A DNA stretch of 64,000 nt, taken from NCBI GenBank assembly GCA_016703005.1, contig JADJCX010000006.1, positions 162,605 through 226,604 of the forward strand, read 5' to 3'. This DNA is from Flavobacteriales bacterium (lineage in GTDB: Bacteria; Bacteroidota; Bacteroidia; Flavobacteriales_F; PHOS-HE28). How positions within the stretch are numbered: position 1 is the stretch's first letter; the number at the start of each line of letters is the position of its first letter. Of this stretch, positions 8,189 through 15,713 are shown piece by piece. Made by a program: the position numbers and the translations under genes. The notes under the pieces are model-generated. The model saw nothing but the letters and a program-made list of their open reading frames with translations. It searched no databases and was not told the origin of the DNA.

Positions 8189-9853
8189 TCAGGCGGTGAT
8201 GAGTTTGCCGTCCCGCAGATGCACCGTGCGCGCGCAGCGCTGCTGCAGCCACGGATCATTGCTCACCGCGAGCAAGGTCCATGGACGCTCGGGCGCGCTG
8301 ATCCAACCCAGGAGCTGCTCGCGGTCCTTCACGTCCCAGTTCTGCAGGCTGTCCTCCAGCAGGATCAGTCGCGGACCGCCCGCGATGCAGCGCGCCTGGA
8401 TGATGCGCTTCACCAGGCTCTTCGGCAGGCGTGAACCTTGCGGATCGAGCTTCGTGAGCAGTCCTTCCGGGAATTGCGCGAGCTGATCGAAAAGACCGGT
8501 CACGCGGCAGGCCTCCATCACCTCGGCTTCCTTCACCCAGGCGCGGCCCACCACGATGTTCTCCAGGATGGTGCCGTCGAACACATCTTCCTCGCTCAAG
8601 CTGTCGCCGATCACGGAACGCACCACATCGAGGTCCAGGCTGTTCATCGGATGACCGTCGAGTTGAACGGTGCCTTCGTGCGGTACTATGGCACCACCGA
8701 GGATCCGCAGCAGGGTGGTCTTGCCCGCGCCGTTGGGTCCTTGCAAGCACACCTTCTCGCCCGGCTTCAGGTGCAGGTCTATCCCGCTCAGTACCGGCCT
8801 TCCATGGAAATGCGAACGGAATCCGAGATCATTGACCCGCACGTCCATGCCCTTGGAGGGATCCCGCTCGATGGTGCGCAAACCTTCCTCGCGTTCCAAC
8901 GGCAGGTCGGTCACACAGCCCACTTTGTCCAGCGCCGTGAGCACGTCGTACACCGTTTCGATCCGCAGGATGATCTTCTCCACTGCGTTCATCAGCAGCA
9001 GGATCACGATCTCGGCCGCCACGAACTGGCCGATGTTCATCTGCTCCTTCATCACCAGCATGCCGCCCAGTGCAAGGAGGCTGATCGTAACGATCACCTT
9101 GAAGGCCACCATGGAGCCGTACTGCCCGAGCAGGATGCGGAAGTGCGCTTTGCGCGCGGTGACGTATCCGTCCACGAGCTTGTCCGTGCGGTCCAGTGGC
9201 AGACCGGTCTCGCCGATGAGCTTGAAGGTGCCCATGCTGCGGCCGAGTTCTTCGAGCCAATGGGCCACGGCGTACTTGTAGTTGCTTTCGGCCAGGCTCG
9301 TGGTGAGGCCCTGCCTTCCGGTGAACCGGAAAATGAAGTAGAGCAGGATGACCAGCAGTGCCCCGAAGGCGATGAAGAATGGATGGTAGAGCGCGAGCAG
9401 GATGAGGCAGAGGGCGATCTGCAATAGGGCCAGCGGGACGTCCAGTAGCAATTTGCTCAGGCCCTTCTGGATCGTCATGGTGTCGAAGAAGCGGTTCACC
9501 AGTTCGGGCATGTACTTGCCGCTCACCGCTTCGGCCTTCACGCGCGGAATGCGGTAGGCGAACTCGAACGCGCTGCGGGCGAACAGCCGTTGCTGGATGT
9601 TCTCGGCCAGGGCCAGTTGCATCACCTGCAAGGCGCCGGTGAAGGCCACGCCGATGGTGACGAAGCCGATGAGCACGCCCCAGCTTGTGGCCACCTGCCC
9701 ACCGCTGATGAGGTTGATGATGGCCTGCACGCCCAGCGGCACGCTGAGGCTGATGGCCCCGCCCACCAAAGCGTACAGGTAGATGTGGCCGATCTCGCGC
9801 TTGTCCACGCGGAGCAACCGAACGAGGCGTTGCCAGGGGGTGATGGGGTTCAT
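8189..9853 (-). CDS. ABC exporter (TMD-NBD) with degenerate ATPase motifs
   Basis: A 554-residue half-transporter of type I exporter architecture: six transmembrane helices (residues about 20-330) and a nucleotide-binding domain (about 340-554). Walker A is intact (GPNGAGKTT, near residue 372). The other catalytic motifs are altered: the position of the Q-loop Gln is Ser (SLSEEDVF), the signature LSGGQ is replaced by LPKSL (near 475), Walker B reads LILLED instead of hhhhDE (near 496), and the switch His is Asn (LAVSND, near 531). The frame is undamaged, so this looks like real divergence. The start at 9853 directly precedes the conserved-looking N-terminus MNPITPWQRL. It heads an operon with HlyD and TolC genes and is divergent from tetR. 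Substrate unknown. Confidence 0.88.
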   Translation of the reverse strand: MNPITPWQRLVRLLRVDKREIGHIYLYALVGGAISLSVPLGVQAIINLISGGQVATSWGVLIGFVTIGVAFTGALQVMQLALAENIQQRLFARSAFEFAYRIPRVKAEAVSGKYMPELVNRFFDTMTIQKGLSKLLLDVPLALLQIALCLILLALYHPFFIAFGALLVILLYFIFRFTGRQGLTTSLAESNYKYAVAHWLEELGRSMGTFKLIGETGLPLDRTDKLVDGYVTARKAHFRILLGQYGSMVAFKVIVTISLLALGGMLVMKEQMNIGQFVAAEIVILLLMNAVEKIILRIETVYDVLTALDKVGCVTDLPLEREEGLRTIERDPSKGMDVRVNDLGFRSHFHGRPVLSGIDLHLKPGEKVCLQGPNGAGKTTLLRILGGAIVPHEGTVQLDGHPMNSLDLDVVRSVIGDSLSEEDVFDGTILENIVVGRAWVKEAEVMEACRVTGLFDQLAQFPEGLLTKLDPQGSRLPKSLVKRIIQARCIAGGPRLILLEDSLQNWDVKDREQLLGWISAPERPWTLLAVSNDPWLQQRCARTVHLRDGKLITA

Positions 9854-9861
9854 TGCGGCGG

Positions 9862-9869
9862 CAAGTATA
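9862..9869 (-). promoter_or_regulatory. Candidate -7 box for the exporter operon
   Basis: On the minus strand this reads TATACTTG, one mismatch from the Bacteroidota -7 consensus TAnnTTTG. It lies 9 bp before the exporter start codon, so transcripts would have almost no leader. It touches the inverted repeat described next. No convincing -33 element is seen. Confidence 0.3.
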
Positions 9870-9897
9870 GTAATACTAAACAATAATAATGTATTAC
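9868..9897. promoter_or_regulatory. Candidate TetR operator in the divergent intergenic region
   Basis: In an otherwise GC-rich window, this 103-bp gap between tetR and the exporter gene holds an AT-rich island. GTAATAC (9870-9876) and its exact reverse complement GTATTAC (9891-9897) are spaced centre to centre by 21 bp, about two helical turns. The left arm is also part of a perfect odd palindrome, TAGTA-A-TACTA (9868-9878). Location and symmetry fit binding of the adjacent TetR protein and repression of both genes. Binding is inferred. Confidence 0.5.
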
Positions 9898-9956
9898 CAT
9901 AACAAACAATGGCAATGCTATTTTCGCCCCGCCGATCCTCATCCGTACAGAACACC

Positions 9957-10634
9957 ATGGCCCGTTACCTCATCGAACCTGATCCCGGTCTTGTCCTCCG
10001 CGACCCCGCGAGCCCCATGGGCAGCCGTATCCTCTCGGAAGGCCTGGTCCTCATGAACGGGATCGGCCTGGAGGCCTTCACCTTCAAGAAGCTGGCTGAA
10101 CAGATCGGCTGTACGGAGGTAACCGTGTACCATTACTTCGCGAACAAGCAGCGATTGCTGCAATACTACTTCCAAGTTTACTGGCTGTGGTTGGCCACGC
10201 ACTGCCAGCAGGAAGGCAAGGGACTGAAGGATCCCATCGAGCGCCTGCGAGGGGATATCAAGGCCATTTGTGGAATGTGGCCCGCCGATGCCCGTGCCAC
10301 CCAATTCGACCCGCACGACCTGCGCCGCTTGGTGATCAACGAAGGGTCGAAATCCTTCATGCACAAGAACGTCGACTCGGACAATGAACTGAAGCTCTTC
10401 AAGCCATACAAGGACCTGTGCGCGCACATCGCCATGGAAGTGAAGGCAGGCTCCCCACGTATGAAGCACGCGCGCTCCTTCGCAACCACACTTGTGGAAA
10501 TGGCGCACTCGTTGGAGTTCGCCATGGAACACTTGCCAGCGCTCACTGAGCTCAGTGAGAGGAAGGACCGCAAACAGCTCGCGGCCTACTTGTGCGATCT
10601 AACAGAGCGCTACCTGAGAGCCTCTGCCAGCTAA
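9957..10634 (+). CDS. TetR/AcrR-family transcriptional regulator
   Basis: A 225-residue regulator. The N-terminal helix-turn-helix is clear: FTFKKLAEQIGCTEVTVYHYFANKQRLL, cited here only by position (about residues 40-68), with the YHYF and NKQRLL recognition-helix boundary. The C-terminal two thirds is helical and would bind a ligand. I chose the ATG at 9957; an ATG at 9909 in the same frame would add 16 residues. It is transcribed away from the exporter operon across a symmetric operator-like sequence, the usual layout for a repressor of an efflux pump. Its stop codon overlaps the 3' end of the convergent damaged ATPase gene by 4 bp. Confidence 0.9.
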   Translation: MARYLIEPDPGLVLRDPASPMGSRILSEGLVLMNGIGLEAFTFKKLAEQIGCTEVTVYHYFANKQRLLQYYFQVYWLWLATHCQQEGKGLKDPIERLRGDIKAICGMWPADARATQFDPHDLRRLVINEGSKSFMHKNVDSDNELKLFKPYKDLCAHIAMEVKAGSPRMKHARSFATTLVEMAHSLEFAMEHLPALTELSERKDRKQLAAYLCDLTERYLRASAS

Positions 10635-11120
10635 AGCAACGCGGTCGCCGGAACATCACCGGCCACCACTTTTCCGTCCAGCAGTTTGATCGTGCGTTGC
10701 GCGTAACCCGCATCGCGCAAGCTGTGCGTTACGATGATGACCGTGGTGCCTGCTTTATTCAGTTCGGTGAGCAGGTTCATCACCTCCTCACCCATCGCGC
10801 TGTCGAGGTGCCGCTACGGTGAGCTCATCTATAAGGTTGAAGCTCTGGAACACGAGGCCGATGGTGTTCTTGCGCACCTCCGCACGCTTGCGCTCGTTGT
10901 ATCCGCTCACATCCTCACCAGCAACGAAGTAGCTGCCGCTGCTGGGCGAGTCGAGCAGGCCGATGATGTTGAGCAGTGTTGACTTGCCACAGCCGCTAGG
11001 GCCCATGATGGCGACGAACTCACCTTGACCTATAGCGATGTCCACGGCGTTCAGCGCGGTGGTTTCCACCGTGTCGGTGCGGTACACTTTGGAGAGGTTC
11101 TGGGTTTTGAGGAGGCTCAT
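10631..11120 (-). pseudogene. MacB/LolD-type ABC ATPase with internal deletion
   Basis: The N-terminal 100 residues are a standard ATPase: Walker A (GPSGCGKSTLLNIIGLL) and the Q-loop (GLVFQSFNLIDELTV). Right after DELTV the sequence jumps to the D-loop equivalent, where a second frame reads LDSAMGEEVMNLLTELNKAG, then the H-switch (VIIVTHSLRDA) and a normal C-terminus ending at 10631. The 60-70 residues that should hold the helical domain, LSGGQ signature and Walker B are absent, and the frame is broken at about 10810. The product cannot be a working ATPase. It lies downstream of an adaptor gene on the same strand with no permease, so the locus appears decayed; a collapsed assembly is the alternative. 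Confidence 0.75.
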
Positions 11121-11215
11121 GGTTGAAAGTTTGCTTGGTTAAAGGCTTCGAGCTTCGGGCCGCGAGCTTGCAATAGCAACAAGTAGCACGCAGCACGTGG
11201 CTCATGGCTCGTAGC

Positions 11216-12460
11216 TCATTGGATCACGAGTTCATCGGCATCGTTGAATTGCACATATCGGCTGGTTACAACACGATCACCGGGTTGCAGCCCTTCAAGC
11301 ACTTCGTACATGTCCGGGTTCTGGCGGCCCAGCTTCACTGCGCGCTTGGTGCCCGTGCCTTCGGCATCGACCACATAAACCCATTGGCCACCGGTGTCTT
11401 GGAAGAAGGGTCCGCGCGGTAGCATCACGGCTTGCATGTCCTCGCTCAACTGCAACCGCACTTGGAACGTCTGTCCGCGACGGATGCCCTCAGGTGCCGC
11501 TTCCACGAAACGCAGGTCCACATCGAACTCGCCATTGCTCACTTCCGGGTACACCTTGAAGATCTCGATCGCGTGCTCTTTCCCTGCGTGCGTGAACGTT
11601 CCGTGCAAGCCGATGCTGATGCGGCTCACATAATGTTCGGGGATCCGCGCCCGTACCTTGAAGCCATCCAGTACATCGATCTGCGCGATGCGCTCCCCAC
11701 GTTGCTTGGTCTGTCCAAGTTCAACGTTCAGGCCGCTGAGCTGACCGTCGATCGGAGCCTTGATAACGAGGTTCTGCAAGTTCTCGCGCAGGAAGGCGAG
11801 GTTCTGGTCGATGAGGAGCAGGTTGTTGGTGATAGATCCCACTTGGCTCAACCGGAACAGCGAATCGCTGCGCACATTCGCAACAACAAGCTTGCGCTTC
11901 TCGCGCATGTACTGAAGGTTCTCGCTGTTGCCGAGGTAGACGTTCTGCGCAAGCAAGGAATCCTTCACCAAACGGTCGTCGATCTTCTGGTCGCGCTCCA
12001 GCCGCTTCAGGTCTTTATCAAGGTTCAGCAGTTCGTCTTTCAGGCGCGTAGTCTGTTGGTCCATGGCCAGCCTCGTGTTGCGCAGGTTGTTCTGCTGGTC
12101 GAGCAGTTGCGCTTCGCGGTTGATCGCATCCATATGCAGTTGTGGATTGCTCAGTTCGATGATCGCCTCGCCGGCTTTCACCATGTGGCCATCTTCCACG
12201 AAGCGCTTCTTCACCGTACCACCTTCGGGCGCATCGAGGAAGACCGTTTGGATGGGTTGCACGGTACCGGTCACGGGTATGAACTCGCGGAACATGCCCT
12301 TCTCCACGGTGCCGATCTGCACCTTGGCTTCCTCCACGCGCACGCGACTTGTCGTGAATGAACTGCTCCAGAAGGCTATGGCGATGAGGGCGATGCCGCC
12401 CAAACAACCGAGGGCGATCATGCGCTTGCGGCGCGCGGGGCGGGTATCGATAGCTCTATC
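11216..12460 (-). CDS. Membrane fusion (adaptor) protein, MacA/HlyD type
   Basis: A 414-residue periplasmic adaptor. The start at 12460 gives a short basic N-terminus followed by one transmembrane helix (MIALGCLGGIALIAIAFW). A lipoyl half (EFIPVTGTVQPIQTVFLDAP) is followed by a long coiled coil (about residues 85-210), the second half (LVIKAPIDGQLSGLNVELG) and beta-barrel and membrane-proximal domains. Such adaptors pair with a MacB-like permease and ATPase. The only ATPase downstream is the deleted gene at 10631-11120, and no permease follows. It may work with the FtsX-type permease at 1.3-3.7 kb, or be a relic. On the minus strand TACTCTTG, one mismatch from a -7 box, lies at 12467-12474. 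Confidence 0.87.
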   Translation of the reverse strand, partial: DRAIDTRPARRKRMIALGCLGGIALIAIAFWSSSFTTSRVRVEEAKVQIGTVEKGMFREFIPVTGTVQPIQTVFLDAPEGGTVKKRFVEDGHMVKAGEAIIELSNPQLHMDAINREAQLLDQQNNLRNTRLAMDQQTTRLKDELLNLDKDLKRLERDQKIDDRLVKDSLLAQNVYLGNSENLQYMREKRKLVVANVRSDSLFRLSQVGSITNNLLLIDQNLAFLRENLQNLVIKAPIDGQLSGLNVELGQTKQRGERIAQIDVLDGFKVRARIPEHYVSRISIGLHGTFTHAGKEHAIEIFKVYPEVSNGEFDVDLRFVEAAPEGIRRGQTFQVRLQLSEDMQAVMLPRGPFFQDTGGQWVYVVDAEGTGTKRAVKLGRQNPDMYEVLEGLQPGDRVVTSRYVQFNDADELVIQ

Positions 12461-12591
12461 CATACACAAGAGTATTGACGTCCGAGCAGGAAGGACATCA
12501 GCAACAAGGGGGCGCAATGTTCTTCATCGGAAGAACCAAGCGAAAGAGATATGTGCGGGCCAGCGGCACGTGTGACGAACGGTTTACACGG

Positions 12592-12616
12592 TCCGGGGTA
12601 CGTTTTCCACCCCGGA
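12592..12616. repeat. Short inverted repeat in the 12461-12700 gap
   Basis: The 240-bp gap between the divergent adaptor and esterase genes contains TCCGGGGT (12592-12599) and ACCCCGGA (12609-12616) around a 9-nt T-rich loop. It could be a transcript hairpin or a protein site. Nothing else in the gap is recognisable. Confidence 0.3.
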
Positions 12617-12700
12617 ACACGTTTTGACAAGGCACTTGTTGAAGATGTACGACCGCGACCTGTTACCTATCGATGGCCAGCGCGTCCTTTGAACAACCAG

Positions 12701-13945
12701 ATGAAGCGACTCCTTTCCGTTCTGCTCCTTAGCATCTCCATTCCGTTGCACAGCACTGCGCAGGATTGCAGTGTCGATTTCGTGGCGCAACGCTTCAGAA
12801 CCACTGTTGAGCGCAATGTGGAATACACCAAAGCATTGAACTATCGCGGCGTGATGGACACGCTGCGCATGAACGTTTGGAAGCCGGTGAACGACGGGCT
12901 TACCGAGCGTCCGGTCATCATTTTCGCTCACGGCGGCGGCTTTATGGGCGGGCATCGCAACACGCTCGATAGCCTTTGTCGCACCTGGGCCTCGCGCGGC
13001 TATGTAGCAGCCACGATCAGTTATCGGTTGGGCTTCTTCGCGCCATGGCCCAAGCGTATGCCGTATACGTACGACCGCGCTGAGGTGGTGCGCGCCGCGT
13101 GCCGCGCGACCATGGATATGCGCACCGCCATCCGTTTCCTCAAAGGGCGCGCGGCGAAGGACCGCAGCAGCACGGAGGACTTTTTCGTAGGTGGATTCAG
13201 CGCTGGTGGCATCACAGCACTGCACGCCACCTTCATGGACAAAGTGGAAGAGATACCGGTGGAATGCGGGGAGATGGGCATGGTGTACGAGAAACTCTCC
13301 TCGTTCCAGCGCCCGGACCTTGGCGTGAAGAAAAGTGAGATGGACCCGAGTGCCGGCGACGCGAGTGTGAAGGCGTGCCTGAGTTTTTTCGGCGCGTTGC
13401 TCGATACCAAGTACGTGGATGATGAGGACGGCCCGGCGCTGTTCACCTATCACCAAGTAGGCGATCCCGTGGTAGGCTGCGGCGAACAACCCGCCCTATG
13501 GGGCTTGCGGCTCGAGATGAGCACCAACTACCCCAAGCTGCACGGTGCGTGCGACATCGACGACCGCGCGGATGAACTTGAGCTTCATGCGGACCGTTAC
13601 CAAGCCTACATCCACCAAGGCCCCGATCACGCCGTGCACGATGGCGCTACCATCGATAGCCTCGCAGCAGTTTTTCTCGCTCAACAGATCTGCCCGCGCA
13701 AGACCTTCAGCATGACCATGCCGCGCAAACCATTGCCCAATGAAGTACCGAGCCTACACAGAGACAACCCCGGTACCCATGCCACTGATAGTGCAGGTCG
13801 GCCGCCGATCGTGGGCATCGGTGAACGGTGGCTGCGTCGCACCATCGAGAAGCAATTGGAAGCCAAACAGATGGAGGATGGGATCGGCAACGCCTTGATA
13901 CAGGAGGCCATGCGCCGCTGGACCGAGAGCATTGTGGAGCCGTGA
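12701..13945 (+). CDS. Secreted alpha/beta-hydrolase (esterase/lipase type)
   Basis: A 414-residue exported hydrolase. The start at 12701 opens a signal peptide (MKRLLSVLLLSISIPLHSTAQ); upstream in-frame codons only extend into the intergenic region. The oxyanion motif HGGGF follows the strand PVIIFA. The nucleophile elbow GFSAGG supplies the catalytic Ser, and a late DHAVHD segment may carry the acid or His. The overall order matches carboxylesterase-like enzymes that act on short acyl esters. The C-terminus has a Pro-rich tail without a T9SS domain, so it is probably periplasmic or a soluble surface enzyme. The substrate cannot be inferred. Confidence 0.8.
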   Translation: MKRLLSVLLLSISIPLHSTAQDCSVDFVAQRFRTTVERNVEYTKALNYRGVMDTLRMNVWKPVNDGLTERPVIIFAHGGGFMGGHRNTLDSLCRTWASRGYVAATISYRLGFFAPWPKRMPYTYDRAEVVRAACRATMDMRTAIRFLKGRAAKDRSSTEDFFVGGFSAGGITALHATFMDKVEEIPVECGEMGMVYEKLSSFQRPDLGVKKSEMDPSAGDASVKACLSFFGALLDTKYVDDEDGPALFTYHQVGDPVVGCGEQPALWGLRLEMSTNYPKLHGACDIDDRADELELHADRYQAYIHQGPDHAVHDGATIDSLAAVFLAQQICPRKTFSMTMPRKPLPNEVPSLHRDNPGTHATDSAGRPPIVGIGERWLRRTIEKQLEAKQMEDGIGNALIQEAMRRWTESIVEP

Positions 13946-13978
13946 AGCACACGAACGTTTGGTCGGCTGTGGTCGGAG

Positions 13979-13995
13979 CCTCTCCTTGGGAGAGG
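13979..13995. terminator. Hairpin between convergent genes
   Basis: CCTCTCC and GGAGAGG form a 7-bp stem with a TTG loop between the esterase stop and the end of the OsmC gene. There is no clear U-tract on either side, so it is a weak, possibly bidirectional, terminator. Confidence 0.35.
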
Positions 13996-14024
13996 GCAGG
14001 CGCTTCGTCCTGATCATGTCGGGG

Positions 14025-14465
14025 TCAGGCCAGTTTCGCCTCCAAGGTGATCGGCACGGCCTTCAATGCTTGGCTGATCGGACAACCGTTCTTCGCATCT
14101 TCAGCGAACCGTTGGAAGTCCTCTGGGCTGATGCCTTTCACGCGACCGGTCAATTCCAAATGGATGCCGACGATACCTTGACCATCGCCTACTTTATCCA
14201 GTTTCACGTTAGCAGTGCAGGTCAGTTCATCCGCTGTGTGGCCACCGGCGCCGAGCACGAAGCTCAACTTCATCGTGAAGCACGATGCGTGGGCGGCTGC
14301 GATCAACTCCTCGGGATTCGTACCGGCCTTTCCGTCTTCGCTCACGAAGCGGGTGAGGAAACTGTGCGGGGCGTCCTTCAGTACACCACTGGTGCTGGTA
14401 ACCGTTCCGCTTCCTTCTTTACCAGATCCTTTCCACGTAGCCGTGGAACGTCGTGTCAATGCCAT
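14025..14465 (-). CDS. OsmC-family peroxiredoxin
   Basis: A 146-residue cytosolic protein of the OsmC/Ohr superfamily, which reduces organic hydroperoxides with paired cysteines. Both catalytic cysteines are present: Cys62 in the helix AAAHASCFTM and Cys128 in KNGCPIS. The helix around Cys62 is the OsmC-type rather than Ohr-type context, and the length matches OsmC (about 140). The start at 14465 gives MALTRRSTATWKGSG, the usual OsmC N-terminus; an upstream in-frame extension reads through the terminator hairpin of the neighbouring gene and is rejected. It stands alone as a transcription unit. Confidence 0.9.
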   Translation of the reverse strand: MALTRRSTATWKGSGKEGSGTVTSTSGVLKDAPHSFLTRFVSEDGKAGTNPEELIAAAHASCFTMKLSFVLGAGGHTADELTCTANVKLDKVGDGQGIVGIHLELTGRVKGISPEDFQRFAEDAKNGCPISQALKAVPITLEAKLA

Positions 14466-14533
14466 GGTGATTGTTCGTTTGAGGCCACGAAGTTGCGCAC
14501 CAGTTCGTTCGGGAATACGCGGGGCTTCAAATG

Positions 14534-14564
14534 AGCATGGCCCGGTCTTCGACCGGGCCATGCT
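14534..14564. terminator. Strong hairpin terminator after lipoprotein gene 1
   Basis: A perfect 14-bp stem (AGCATGGCCCGGTC paired with GACCGGGCCATGCT) with a 3-nt loop. It lies 21 bp beyond the stop of the lipoprotein gene at 14586. It is nearly identical to the hairpin at 15659-15690 behind the paralogous gene. There is no strong U-tract, as is common in Bacteroidota. Confidence 0.75.
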
Positions 14565-14585
14565 CCTCCCAAACCTGACTTCAGT

Positions 14586-15575
14586 TCACAAGCCCTGCAA
14601 GTCCTGCTGATACTGCGCCAGCGTAGTGGGTTGTAGGGTGATCGTTTGCTGGTGGTTCTCTGTGATGGTGATCGGCGCAAAGGCGGAATGATATGTCCCG
14701 CCTTGCTCCGATAAAGCGACGACCGTGCCCTGCAGCCCCACCCGCACTGGGAAGCCAGCGCGAACCGTGTTGCCGCTCCAAAGCTCTTGGTACACCATAC
14801 AATTAATATCGGGTAGAACGATCCACACCGAGGTTCCCCAATTCCCAAAGCCTGGTGGCACAGTGATGGTCACGTCGGTACTGTCGCCTCCCGGTGGAAG
14901 CGGATGATCGCAATTGATGAAATCGAACGGCGGCCAATTGCTACCGAACGTGTTGGCAGGCCACGGTGCGGTGTAGAAATTTCCCGGCACCCATCCTTGG
15001 CCTCCGGCGCTGTCCAGAAAGAACACGCCACCCGTGTCGGCGAGCAGATCACCATCCTGCTCCCAGAGGATATCCCCGTCGTCATCCTCCGCTCCGATGT
15101 ACCGGTCCATCAAGGGATCGATACTGGCGGCAGGTACATGGATCTGCACCGCTCCCTGGGCCACCGTCACTTGCTGGCCATTCGCCTCAGCGCGCACACG
15201 CACCTCACCACCACTCTGTAGAATGCCTTTGTCGTTGTTGGGATAGCGTACCACGGTTTGCATGTTCAACCACACCATTTCCGCGGGTTCCATCACCTCG
15301 ACCAAATGGATCGAGACCGGTCCGTTGACCACGGCGCCGGCGTTGGTGCGGAAGGCGTTCGGTTGCACCGTTATGATCGTTCCATGCGCACCGAACACGG
15401 TGCCACCCTGTGTTGCGTCGACAAAGTAGGTCTGGTCAGCATCGGTGCGGTTCTGTTCGAAGAGCGCGCGTAGTGGATCAACGGACGGCACTCCTGCCGG
15501 GTAATACTCCTTGCTGCAACCGGTGATCGCTGCGACTGTCGCGAGCATCACCACAACGGATTTCGTGGACTTCAT
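14586..15575 (-). CDS. Outer-surface lipoprotein, paralogue 1
   Basis: A 329-residue lipoprotein of unknown function. The lipobox AITGC at residue 20 follows a basic signal (MKSTKSVVVMLATVAAITGC). The mature part begins with an SKEY linker and holds a beta-rich region (GGTVFGAHGTIITVQPNAF, VNGPVSIHLVEVMEPAEMV), then an Asp-rich segment (IGAEDDDGDILWEQDGD) that could bind calcium. It ends with an immunoglobulin-like tail (QTITLQPTTLAQYQQDL). The neighbouring gene (15714-16644) encodes a clear paralogue with the same order of blocks and the same tail. The two genes and their terminators appear to be a tandem duplication. Confidence 0.85.
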   Translation of the reverse strand: MKSTKSVVVMLATVAAITGCSKEYYPAGVPSVDPLRALFEQNRTDADQTYFVDATQGGTVFGAHGTIITVQPNAFRTNAGAVVNGPVSIHLVEVMEPAEMVWLNMQTVVRYPNNDKGILQSGGEVRVRAEANGQQVTVAQGAVQIHVPAASIDPLMDRYIGAEDDDGDILWEQDGDLLADTGGVFFLDSAGGQGWVPGNFYTAPWPANTFGSNWPPFDFINCDHPLPPGGDSTDVTITVPPGFGNWGTSVWIVLPDINCMVYQELWSGNTVRAGFPVRVGLQGTVVALSEQGGTYHSAFAPITITENHQQTITLQPTTLAQYQQDLQGL

Positions 15576-15658
15576 CTCGGTTCTTCGTTAAGGGTTCAGC
15601 GCTATGACGCGCTGAACCGCAGGAACCGCTGCCTGTCGTTGTAACCGTCCGACAAATG

Positions 15659-15690
15659 AGCAAGGCCCGGTCTCCCGACCGGGCCTTGCT
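15659..15690. terminator. Strong hairpin terminator after lipoprotein gene 2
   Basis: A 14-bp perfect stem (AGCAAGGCCCGGTC paired with GACCGGGCCTTGCT) and a 4-nt loop, 23 bp after the stop at 15714. It differs by one base pair from the hairpin at 14534-14564, in line with duplication of gene plus terminator. Confidence 0.75.
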
Positions 15691-15713
15691 CCCTCCCGAA
15701 CCAACCTGACCTA

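Noticed and set aside
11121..11215. Short direct repeats of CGAGCTTC type in the gap after the adaptor gene
   Set aside because: Only imperfect and low in complexity; they support no insertion sequence or attachment site.
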